From: Bacteroidales bacterium | GTDB taxonomy: Bacteria; Bacteroidota; Bacteroidia; Bacteroidales; F082 | Length of the DNA: 64,000 nt | Assembly (NCBI GenBank): GCA_024400395.1 | Contig: JAKSMW010000002.1 | Location: 48,304 to 112,303 of the forward strand | Reading direction: 5' to 3' | Shown here: positions 43,352 to 52,300 of the stretch, one piece after another | How positions within the stretch are numbered: the first letter of the stretch is position 1 | Layout of the letters: each line of letters starts with the position of its first letter | The notes under the pieces: model-generated | Seen by the model: the letters and a program-made list of their open reading frames with translations, nothing else | The model's database searches: none | What the model was told of the DNA's origin: nothing | Program-made: the position numbers and the translations under genes

Positions 43352-44236
43352 TTATTTTAATAGATTGTCACATTCATTTTCAATATCCAAGCGCACTTTT
43401 TCAGAAGTTGGAACCAATGGCAGACGGAGCACGTTTTTGCACAAACCACGATGAGCCATGAGTGCCTTTATTCCGGCAGGATTGCCGTCGGCGAAAATCA
43501 AGCCGTTCATTTTCAGCATTTTATAATGCAATTCGAGTGCTTCTTTTTCTTTGCCTTCGAGCATGAGATGCACCATTTTGCAGAATGGTTCGGGATAACC
43601 GTTGGCAGCCACGGAAATCACGCCTTTCGCACCGAGTGCCATCATCGGCTGTGTGATGCCGTCGTCGCCGGAAAGCACCGTGAAATCAGTTGGTTTGTCA
43701 CGCAGTATCTCCATGATTTGCTGCAAGTTACCCGAAGCCTCTTTCACGGCAATGATGTTCGGATGTTTTGCAAGCTCAACCGTCGTTGCAGCCTGGAGGT
43801 TCACTCCCACCCTGCCAGGAACGTTATATAAAACAACCGGCACCGGAGAAGCATCTGCGACAGCTTTGAAATGAGCCGACATTCCACGCTGGTTCGGCTT
43901 ATTATAATAAGGTACTACGCTCAAGATTCCGTCAATGCCTTTAAAACATTGATTCTTAATATTTTCAATCAATGCGGCCGTGTTGTTTCCGCCCATTCCG
44001 AGAAGAATCGGGCAACGACCGGCAGCTGTTTCTATGACTTTCTTCACAACATTCGCTTTCTCCTCCGCATTCAACGTTGGAGCTTCAGATGTCGTTCCGA
44101 GAGCGACAAGAAAATCTGCACCATTCTGCAAAGTAAAGTCAACAATATTTTTCAGCGACTGATAATCAACGCTATAATCATCATTAAACGGAGTTATCAA
44201 CGCGACTCCTGTGCCAACAAACGGATTTTTTTTCAT
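43352..44236 (-). CDS. dapA: 4-hydroxy-tetrahydrodipicolinate synthase
   Basis: A 294-residue class I aldolase that condenses pyruvate with aspartate semialdehyde in lysine and diaminopimelate synthesis. Catalytic residues are visible: TT at 48-49, Y137 in VVLYNVPGR and Schiff-base K165 in AVKEASGN. The gene lies between a DUF6913 gene (1-nt gap) and the M14 peptidase gene (5-nt gap), an operon probably driven from 44784-44791. Confidence 0.95.
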   Translation of the reverse strand: MKKNPFVGTGVALITPFNDDYSVDYQSLKNIVDFTLQNGADFLVALGTTSEAPTLNAEEKANVVKKVIETAAGRCPILLGMGGNNTAALIENIKNQCFKGIDGILSVVPYYNKPNQRGMSAHFKAVADASPVPVVLYNVPGRVGVNLQAATTVELAKHPNIIAVKEASGNLQQIMEILRDKPTDFTVLSGDDGITQPMMALGAKGVISVAANGYPEPFCKMVHLMLEGKEKEALELHYKMLKMNGLIFADGNPAGIKALMAHRGLCKNVLRLPLVPTSEKVRLDIENECDNLLK

Positions 44237-44237
44237 T

Positions 44238-44759
44238 TTATTTACCTGATAACATCAACAAATATTTATGTAATGCCACGATTTTTTCAATCACATCATC
44301 ATTTTTTGAATCAATCACCAAATCGTAAAGTGACTCGAACGATTTCCCGAAAGAAATTCTGAACGGAGTTTTCAAAACAGTCATGACATATTCTTCAGCA
44401 AGCGTCTCGGCATTGCAGCCGGACAAGTTCACGATCAAATCGTAAGACACAGACGACAACGACGACTTGGCATCACTTTCTAATTTACCGAAAAAATTGA
44501 AATTTTTCTTTGTGATGAAATTGATTTTGTCACCCACCAGCATATTATCCGGCAAATCATCAGAGATCACGAAAAAAAAGTACTTTTTCACGGCAAACAG
44601 CTTATTCAGATTTGCTTCCAGTTCTTTTAGTCTGGCAAATTGCACGCCATTTATCAACAAAGCCATTGTCGGACACTTTGAAATATCCGGCAACACACAT
44701 TTTTTTTCCTTTTTGAGGAATGCGCATATTGCTCTGTTTCTAAAGAATTTGTCAAACAT
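44238..44759 (-). CDS. DUF6913-like conserved Bacteroidetes protein
   Basis: A 173-residue soluble protein with no known activity. Its position directly upstream of dapA and the segments VISDDLPDNMLVG, ITKKNFNFFGKL and YDLIVNLSG fit a conserved Bacteroidetes family that I know as DUF6913. The name is from memory and was not checked. First gene of the dapA operon. Confidence 0.65.
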   Translation of the reverse strand: MFDKFFRNRAICAFLKKEKKCVLPDISKCPTMALLINGVQFARLKELEANLNKLFAVKKYFFFVISDDLPDNMLVGDKINFITKKNFNFFGKLESDAKSSLSSVSYDLIVNLSGCNAETLAEEYVMTVLKTPFRISFGKSFESLYDLVIDSKNDDVIEKIVALHKYLLMLSGK

Positions 44760-44783
44760 ATATTCTAAACTTTAAAAAACTTG

Positions 44784-44791
44784 CAAAGATA
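44784..44791 (-). promoter_or_regulatory. -7 promoter box for the DUF6913-dapA operon
   Basis: TATCTTTG on the minus strand, 24 nt upstream of the ATG at 44759. Confidence 0.6.
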
Positions 44792-44891
44792 CTGTTTTTT
44801 CGTCAAACTATCGCATATTTTTTTTGAAAAAAAGACTTGTAAAAACCCAACATCAATTATAATTTACATCTCCTGCAAAAACAAAAAGCAC

Positions 44892-44899
44892 TATCTTTG
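44892..44899 (+). promoter_or_regulatory. -7 promoter box for the PhnP-like hydrolase gene
   Basis: TATCTTTG (TAnnTTTG), 20 nt upstream of the ATG at 44920. Confidence 0.6.
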
Positions 44900-44919
44900 C
44901 AGCACCAATTTTTATTGCA

Positions 44920-45690
44920 ATGACGATAACTGTTTTAGGTTCCGGCACATCACAAGGCGTACCTGTAATTGGTTGTGAATGTGATGTTTGCATGTCATCA
45001 GACAAGCACGACAAACGTCTCCGCACGTCCATTCTGATTCAGACAGAAAAGACGGCAATATGCATTGATGCCGGTCCGGATTTCCGTCAGCAGATGCTGC
45101 GCGAAAATGTCAAACATCTTGATGCGATTCTGATAACCCACCATCATAAGGACCACATCGGCGGACTTGATGATGTACGTTCATTCAATTTCCTTCAGCA
45201 CATATCAATGCCAATATATGCGTCGCCGGTTTCACAGGAGGAAATCAGGCGCGAGTTTTCATACGCCTTTGCGGAAAAAGACGAACGTTATCCAGGGGCG
45301 CCGACATTCGACCTAATCGACATTGTTGACAACAAGTCCATAGCAATCAATGATTTGAAAATCGAACCGATACGATTAAAACATCTGGAAATGCTCTGTT
45401 ATGGTTTCCGCATCGGCAATTTCGCCTATATCACTGATTTCAATTATATGTCAGATGAAAGTTTCAACAAACTCAAAGGTGTTGAATATCTCATCATCGA
45501 GGCTCTTCGCAGGGAAAAACACTATTCGCATTTATGTCTCTCCGAAGCTGTTGACATCGCCCAGCGGCTGAACGTCAAGAAAGCGTGGTTCACTCATGTT
45601 GGTCATCAAATGGGGAGATTTGAGGATACAAACAAGATTCTTCCAAGCAATCTGACGCTGGCATACGACGGATTAAAGATTGAGGTTTAA
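44920..45690 (+). CDS. PhnP-like metallo-beta-lactamase fold phosphodiesterase
   Basis: A 256-residue MBL-fold hydrolase. The Cys cluster GCECDVC (C19, C21, C24) and the metal motif THHHKDH (H74, H76, D78, H79) with FAYITDFNYM are typical of the PhnP/LipB-associated phosphodiesterase group. Probable activity is hydrolysis of a cyclic or linear phosphodiester in the cytosol; the substrate is not known. There are no phn genes nearby. Its 3' end overlaps the convergent zinc-ribbon gene by about 100 bp. Confidence 0.85.
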   Translation: MTITVLGSGTSQGVPVIGCECDVCMSSDKHDKRLRTSILIQTEKTAICIDAGPDFRQQMLRENVKHLDAILITHHHKDHIGGLDDVRSFNFLQHISMPIYASPVSQEEIRREFSYAFAEKDERYPGAPTFDLIDIVDNKSIAINDLKIEPIRLKHLEMLCYGFRIGNFAYITDFNYMSDESFNKLKGVEYLIIEALRREKHYSHLCLSEAVDIAQRLNVKKAWFTHVGHQMGRFEDTNKILPSNLTLAYDGLKIEV

Positions 45691-46057
45691 ACGTCACAAT
45701 ATCAACGGTTTCATCACCATTAACCGCATACGCCCGATCATATACCACATGATATGACTTTCCTTTTTTCGTCATTCTGATGCCGGTAAAATAGTTGAAA
45801 TCGAAATTTTTCTCAACCAAACTACGTTTCGGCACAGTAATCCTTCCAAACGGATTCAAAGTTCTCAATATCATTCTGTTACGCAGAAGTACAGCATTGA
45901 CATTCCTTACAAGAAGCAATTGGTCGCTGTATATTCTGTAATAATAATTGTTACGGCAATTGTCATCGCAGTATATTTTGTTGGCCCGGCCAGACACAAT
46001 CCTTCCACAAGCCGGACAAGTCTTCTCCGTTGAAAGAGAATTTTTGGTACCGTTCAT
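45590..46057 (-). CDS. Zinc-ribbon protein, conserved in Bacteroidetes
   Basis: A 155-residue protein with a zinc ribbon at residues ~14-34 (CPACG...YCDDNCRNNYYYR), followed by a basic helical region and FNYFTGIRMTKKGKSYHVVYD near the normal C-terminus. The family is common in Bacteroidetes but unassigned. The last ~30 residues (45590-45690) run antisense over the end of the PhnP-like gene and may be a lineage-specific extension. It follows the DUF4159 gene after a 73-nt gap, probably at the end of the argS operon. Confidence 0.7.
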   Translation of the reverse strand: MNGTKNSLSTEKTCPACGRIVSGRANKIYCDDNCRNNYYYRIYSDQLLLVRNVNAVLLRNRMILRTLNPFGRITVPKRSLVEKNFDFNYFTGIRMTKKGKSYHVVYDRAYAVNGDETVDIVTFKPQSLIRRMPASDCLEESCLYPQISPFDDQHE

Positions 46058-46130
46058 AATATTTAGTTAAAGTTTTGAAAAACAACTCCAAAACGCCAAG
46101 CGTCACAAAAGATTAATAGGAAGCCAGTTC

Positions 46131-46784
46131 TCACTTGGAGAACACATATTGTATTATATTTGCTCCCATTTTCAGAGCTTTAAGCCTGGTTTCATCAGAA
46201 TCCTTATGGACACGTTGGTCTTCCCAACCGTCGCCGAGATCACATTCGTACGTAAAGAGGCACACCAAGCGGCCTTCATATATCATCCCGAATGCCTGCG
46301 GAGTTTTCATGTCATGTTCGTGAATCTTCGGAAGGCCGTCAGGGAAAAGATACGGCTCCCGAAAAATCGGATGCGAATATGGAAGTTCAACCCATTCCAA
46401 TTCAGGAAACACCTTTTGCATCTGAGCCATGATATAATCTTTAAGTCCGTAGTTATCATCGACATGAAGGAATCCGCCACCAAGCAGATACGCTCTCAGG
46501 TTTTCAGCTTCAGTCTTGTCGAAACTGACATTTCCGTGTCCTGTCATGTGAACGAAAGGATAATTGAAAATGTCAGGGCTGCCGACCTCAACTGTAGCCA
46601 CGTCATAATTCAAGTCCGTTTTAAGTTCTTGATTACAGAATTTGACAAGATTCGGCAAAGAAGTGGGATTTGCATACCAATCACCGCCGCCACGATATTT
46701 CAGAAGCGCGATTTGTGTCTGTTGCGCTGTCGCACAGAAACAAGTCAGTACCATCAATACAACTACAAGACACTTCTTCTTCAT
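46131..46784 (-). CDS. DUF4159 exported protein
   Basis: A 217-residue exported protein (signal peptide ending CATAQ). The DUF4159 core is visible: ALLKYRGGGDWYANPTSLPNLV, FVHMTGHGNVSF, LGGGFLHVDDNYGL, LPYSHPIF and GRLVCLFTYECDLGDGWED. The fold is class I glutamine amidotransferase-like, with no known activity. The start MKKKCL overlaps the rsmE stop by 4 nt (ATGA), so the two are co-translated; an upstream in-frame ATG lies inside rsmE. Confidence 0.85.
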   Translation of the reverse strand: MKKKCLVVVLMVLTCFCATAQQTQIALLKYRGGGDWYANPTSLPNLVKFCNQELKTDLNYDVATVEVGSPDIFNYPFVHMTGHGNVSFDKTEAENLRAYLLGGGFLHVDDNYGLKDYIMAQMQKVFPELEWVELPYSHPIFREPYLFPDGLPKIHEHDMKTPQAFGMIYEGRLVCLFTYECDLGDGWEDQRVHKDSDETRLKALKMGANIIQYVFSK

Positions 46785-47494
46785 TTGTTGCTCATCTGAT
46801 TTATCAGCTGCACAGTATGACATGCCACAAGCGCCGCCGTCTCTGTCCTGAGTCTGGCATCACCCAAACTGACCGGAACAAAACCGTTATTTATGGCAAG
46901 TTGCGCTTCTTCCGGGCTGAAATCGCCTTCCGGTCCAATAAGCACGAGGGCGTTGCTGCCTTTTACATATTTGTCGCACAGCTGGTCTTTTACGTTATCA
47001 TCAATCCACGCAATGAATTTCTGACCATCAAAAGGCCTTTTGACAAGTTTGTCAAATTCGATTACATCCTCAATATCAGGAAGTTGTGATTTTATCGACT
47101 GCTTCACAGCGGCAATCATAACCTTTCTGAAACGATCCACATTTGCGACACGGCGTTCAGAATGACATGAGGTAAACAGTTGAACCTTATCTATTCCAAT
47201 CTCTGTAGCTTTTTCAAGAAACCACTCCGTGCGTTCATTAAGTTTCGTCGGAGCGATTGCTATTTCTAACATGAACGGTCTGTTATCGTACCCATGTCGT
47301 TGATTTGAGAGACACGCGACTGCTCTTTTAGGATGAGCGTCAACAAGTTCGCCGTCATACAGCGAGCCTTTTCCGTCGGTGACGCAGAAATGGTCTCCAA
47401 CCTGCATCCTAAGCACTTTCACACAATGCTTCGATTCCTCCTCAGAGAAGGAGACCACTCCCAATTCAGCGTCTGGTAAATAAAAAACGTTCAT
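46781..47494 (-). CDS. rsmE: 16S rRNA (uracil1498-N3)-methyltransferase RsmE
   Basis: A 237-residue SPOUT methyltransferase that methylates U1498 of 16S rRNA. An N-terminal PUA-like domain (EEESKHCVKVLRMQVGD) precedes the knot domain with APTKLNERTEWFLEKATEIG, CHSERRV, LIGPEGDFS and SLGDARLRTETAAL, the standard signatures. It lies 12 nt after argS and overlaps the DUF4159 gene. Confidence 0.95.
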   Translation of the reverse strand: MNVFYLPDAELGVVSFSEEESKHCVKVLRMQVGDHFCVTDGKGSLYDGELVDAHPKRAVACLSNQRHGYDNRPFMLEIAIAPTKLNERTEWFLEKATEIGIDKVQLFTSCHSERRVANVDRFRKVMIAAVKQSIKSQLPDIEDVIEFDKLVKRPFDGQKFIAWIDDNVKDQLCDKYVKGSNALVLIGPEGDFSPEEAQLAINNGFVPVSLGDARLRTETAALVACHTVQLINQMSNK

Positions 47495-47506
47495 GTTTTA
47501 CTATCT

Positions 47507-49318
47507 TTACATTCTTTCTGGCATCTGCATACCGAGCAAATTACTTGCATTCCTCAACAAACGGGCTGTCATTGAAGCCAGTTGCAGACGGAACTCTCTA
47601 CGATCAGCATTTTCTTCTTTCAAGATACTGCATTCCTGATAGAATTGATTGAATTCCTTGCAGAGTTCGTAGATGTAATTCGCGATCATTGCGGGGCTTC
47701 TGTTGATAGCGGCCTGTTCAAGAACCGCCAGCCATGTGTGCATGTTCGTAATAAGATGTTTCTCACCTGACATGATTTCAGTGACTTTCACTCTGTCACC
47801 GACAACGATACCAGCTTCGGCAGCCTTACGCAGCACCGAGCAGATACGGGCATGAGTATATTGGATAAACGAACCCGTATTACCATTAAAGTCGATTGAT
47901 TCTTTCGGGTCGAAAAGCATTGTCTTCTTAGGGTCAACCTTGAGAATGAAATACTTAAGAGCACCAAGCCCTATCATGTGATAAAGTCTGTCGGCATCTT
48001 CTTTTGACAAATCCTTAGCCTTGCCTAATTCTTCTGACACTTTTCTTGCTGTCTCGACCATCTCGTCCATAAGGTCATCGGCGTCAACCACTGTGCCTTC
48101 TCTTGATTTCATCTTTCCACTTGGCAGCTCAACCATACCGTATGAAAGATGCTCAATGTCGTTACCCCATGCGAAGCCAAGTCTTACGAGGACTCGCTTA
48201 AGAACATCGAAATGATAATTTTGTTCATTACCAACGACATAGATAAGTTTCTTCGGATGGTACTCGCCGTAACGAAGTTGTGCAGTTCCAAGGTCTTGAG
48301 TCATGTAAACGGATGTTCCATCGCGACGAAGCAGCAATTTTTCGTCAAGTCCTTCATTTCTGAGATCGCACCAGACAGAGTTATCATCTCTTTGATAAAG
48401 AACGCCATTCTTCAAGCCTTCCATCACAGTGCTCTTTCCGAGAAGGTATGTCTGAGACTCGTAATAGATCTTGTCGAATGAGACGCCGAGGCGTTTGTAC
48501 GTCACATCAAATCCTTGATAAACCCAATTATTCATCATTTCCCAAAGTTGGCGCACCTCCGGATCTCCAGCCTCCCATTGGCGAAGCATTTCTCGCGTCT
48601 CCTGCATCAGCGGTGACTTGTTTTCGGCTTCAGCCTTGGCTTTTTCCTTGGCATCGTCATCAAGTTCATCGAAGTTTGCAGGCAAAAACGATTTCACTTC
48701 CTCCTTGAAATGTTTGTCAAACATGACATAGAAGTCGCCGATGAGATGGTCTCCTTTCTTTCCTGTTGACTCTGGAGTACATCCTTCTCCCCATTTTTTC
48801 CATGCGATCATGCTCTTGCAGATGTGTATTCCTCTGTCATTCACGAGGTTGACACGCACCACATTCTCGCCATTCGCCTTGAGAATTTCGGATACGCTCC
48901 ATCCCAACAGGTTGTTGCGGATGTGCCCGAGATGCAACGGTTTGTTGGTATTCGGTGACGAATACTCCACCACGACTGGATCCCCCGAAACTTCTTTTCT
49001 TCCGAAAAATTCGTCCTTGTGGTTTTTCCCCATGAAAGAAAGCCAATAATTGTCTGAAATGAGCAAATTCAAGAATCCTTTCACTACGTTATACTTAGCT
49101 ATAAATTCGCTTTCCTTTGTCATTTCCGCTCCTAATTCATTTGCCAGATCTTCCGGTTTCTTACCTGCCAATTTGGTAAACGGGAAAACCACAATTGTCA
49201 AATCTCCTTCAAATTCAGGACGCGTCTTCTGAAAATTAACTTGTTGCGCAGGTGCTTCCTGTCCATAAAGTTTTCTGAAGGCGTCATTAAAAAGTTGTTT
49301 CAAGATTACTTCCAACAT
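47507..49318 (-). CDS. argS: Arginyl-tRNA synthetase
   Basis: A 603-residue class I aminoacyl-tRNA synthetase. N-terminal additional domain (~1-100); HIGH-like motif LHLGHI at ~128-133 after SSPNTNKP; KMSKS-equivalent GKMKSREGTVV; C-terminal all-helical DALR domain with anticodon-binding features (FIQYTHARICSVLRKA). Length is normal. Its own -7 box is at 49347-49354, and it heads an argS-rsmE-DUF4159-zinc ribbon operon. Confidence 0.96.
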   Translation of the reverse strand: MLEVILKQLFNDAFRKLYGQEAPAQQVNFQKTRPEFEGDLTIVVFPFTKLAGKKPEDLANELGAEMTKESEFIAKYNVVKGFLNLLISDNYWLSFMGKNHKDEFFGRKEVSGDPVVVEYSSPNTNKPLHLGHIRNNLLGWSVSEILKANGENVVRVNLVNDRGIHICKSMIAWKKWGEGCTPESTGKKGDHLIGDFYVMFDKHFKEEVKSFLPANFDELDDDAKEKAKAEAENKSPLMQETREMLRQWEAGDPEVRQLWEMMNNWVYQGFDVTYKRLGVSFDKIYYESQTYLLGKSTVMEGLKNGVLYQRDDNSVWCDLRNEGLDEKLLLRRDGTSVYMTQDLGTAQLRYGEYHPKKLIYVVGNEQNYHFDVLKRVLVRLGFAWGNDIEHLSYGMVELPSGKMKSREGTVVDADDLMDEMVETARKVSEELGKAKDLSKEDADRLYHMIGLGALKYFILKVDPKKTMLFDPKESIDFNGNTGSFIQYTHARICSVLRKAAEAGIVVGDRVKVTEIMSGEKHLITNMHTWLAVLEQAAINRSPAMIANYIYELCKEFNQFYQECSILKEENADRREFRLQLASMTARLLRNASNLLGMQMPERM

Positions 49319-49346
49319 AGTACAAATCGTTATTTTTTATTGGGTG

Positions 49347-49354
49347 CAAAAATA
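49347..49354 (-). promoter_or_regulatory. -7 promoter box for argS
   Basis: TATTTTTG on the minus strand, 28 nt upstream of the argS ATG and just beyond the stop of the RHS gene. Confidence 0.6.
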
Positions 49355-49375
49355 GTAAAAAACTACAAATGATTG

Positions 49376-52300
49376 TTATTTATTTAAAATTAAAGAACGA
49401 ACGTTACTATAACATGCCGGGGCGTTAAGATTTGCCCTGGAAATCATTGGAGAATCGAATCTGATTGCGTTCATCACCGGGTCTTTGTCAGTTCCGTTGC
49501 CATTTTGTCCTTCTCCAAGCCCGAAGATTACGCCATACAAATCGCCAATGTCACCAAGTAATTTAAACAATTCATTATCAGGATAATAAATAGCCAAGGT
49601 ACCAAACACGCTTGGGAACACATTTATCCAATCGACGCCCAAAGATGACCAATCGATACTTTCAAGCGGGTTTTTCTGCGAGAAGAAGTTTCCAACAAAA
49701 CCGGCAACAGTTGTTTCCAAAATGTGTCCTCTTTTATAATCTTCGCAGATCAAAGTTCCCAAACACACCCCCGGATTTTCATCTGTCGGAGAAACAATAT
49801 ACGCATTCAGCATTGACGAAGTGAGTCCGTAACCCAATGCATACAAGACATCTTCCTTCAGCGATGAGTTGTCAATCGCGCTCCAGTCATAACTACCGTC
49901 ATTCTGACTTACAAAATTATTCACTCCAGCCTCTATGACTTTTGCGCCAGCGCCACATGCGACTTGGGTTATCCAAGAGCATCCGGTAAGTCCGTGAGTG
50001 AGACTTCCGTAGGCAAAACCGGCGGCGAACAACAAAAGGCCTTCCCCAAAATCATCAATCGCATCAATATTAGAAATCACATTCACAGCTCCCCAAAAGA
50101 ACCCTTCAATCAACCATTGAGCTATTTCCCCTGAAGGGTCATTATACGACAAAGGATTGTTGTAGCAATACCTATATCTGTTGTAGTTCTGTGAGAAATA
50201 CATGTCTTGAATGTAATTATCCGGACTCAACATCATCGACATCATAGGGTCATAAACACGGCCATTCATGTTGATAAGTCCAAGAGGCAGAATATGTTCA
50301 TGTCCGGTAAAGCCTCTGTCACACAGCAATTCTCCATTGTATTCTCCGCTCCATGTCGCCGGATTTCTTGGATTCCCCCAAGCATCATAACTTGTCTGCT
50401 GCACCACATCGGCATTTTCATCAGTTATCAAGCACCATGAATCAAGATGGTCCTTGTGAATGTACAACAATGACCTCGTGCCGTCACCATCATCACGAAC
50501 CACGGCAAAAACGCCCATAGGTCCAGTCAAAAACGTGAAAGTTGTAATCGTCTTGTTTTTCTCAACAAATTCACAATCACCAATATAAGTTTTGTTTGTC
50601 CTGACTCCGTCACAAACAACGGTCATTCTGTCACGGTTCAGTTCAGCATCATATCCAAAACTTATTGCTGCCTGACTATTTGAGGCATCTTGTAATTTGT
50701 CAAAAGCAGTATATGTGCATTTATGGGCAAGACCATCCAAACTCTCAATTTCCGTTTTCGCCGAACGAATCGCATACGGTTCTTTCCCACCATATTCTCC
50801 ATCATAAAACACCGACACTCCATTTATGGTTTTATCCGTCATATTGCCATACTCATCATAAGTCATTGAGCCTGTGACTTTTCCATTCAGTTTTATTCCT
50901 GTCAGACGATTAAAACCATCATATTCAAAACTTTCAGACACCATCGTGCCGGAATGCTTTGTGCGATTAGTCATGTTGCCGAAGTCATCATATGAATATG
51001 TGAGATTCTGATAGACTTTCTTGTCTTTGCAAGTGTATATTGACTTCAAATATTTAAAATCCTTATCATAGCCAAGTTGGGTCTGCATGCCGTTACCAAG
51101 TTGATAATCAGTTATGTTGCCAAACGCATCGGTATTATTTGTCTTCCACAAGACAACTCCAGACTCAATGTCAGATACAGATTTCAAAAAGCCACTGTTT
51201 GAATAATGATTTTCGATTTCAACTCCACTCGGATACGTTTTCCGCAATTCTCTTCCAGCAGGATCATATTCAAACAAGGTCTCATAACCGACACCGTTGA
51301 TTGTCTCATTAACGGAAATCAGATGCAAAAGATCATCGTAAGAATAAACCGTGGAATGAGAATTTCCATGCGAGACTTGACGGAGCATTCCTTTCTTGCC
51401 CTTGGAATTATCATAAACCCATTTTGTTTCAGCGACATCACCGCTTCCGTTGTTGATTTTTCTTGAAATCAGCAAGCCACTTGGATCATAATTACATGTT
51501 ATTATCCCATTCTTTGACGTTATGGTTTTCAACAGGTTTCCAAACGCATCATATTCATAGCGAGTCACGCCACTGCTCGGGTCATCAATCTTTGATTTGT
51601 TACGTCGATGATCGTATTCAAATGTGATTTTCGTCGCCGAATTATTTCCAATTTGTGAACTTTTCAGAAGTCCGTCACTGTAATAATCAAAGGTCAAGAC
51701 ATTTCCTCCAACATCAACAGTTCTTACGACCCAACCCATCTCATTTGTCAGTTCTGTCTTGCTTTGAACATTTCCATCGGTGGCAATTGTTGTCATGGTT
51801 TTAGAGAAACCGTCATAGCTATATTCATGTCTCACTCCATTGGGGTAAATCTCTTCGATTATTCTGTTATGTTTATCATAGATAAAATACACATAATCAA
51901 TATTTTCACCATACAGATACGGCAAAGATCGAGCCGACAGATTCCCGAAATCATCGTATTTCATATCGACATATACAGCTTCACCATTAATGTCGAAGGT
52001 CACATTTCTAAGTTGTTTTCCGTCCTTATGATAAAACACCATAGACTCCGCTTTCCCTGTTGATTTCTCCCAACAATAATACATCGCATTATCCGGCGCA
52101 TGTTTGTTACCCTTTGCCCAACGTTTCGTCTTGACAACTTCGACACCGTCGGACATCAAGCAAACCGATGTGACACCAAAAATGTCATCTGACGTATTCA
52201 TCACAAAATCATTGTAGTCAACGGTGGAAGCTGTCAATCCAAAGCAATCGGAATATCTCACATCGGTCCTCCATCCTTTTTCGTTCACAAAAGCTGACGG

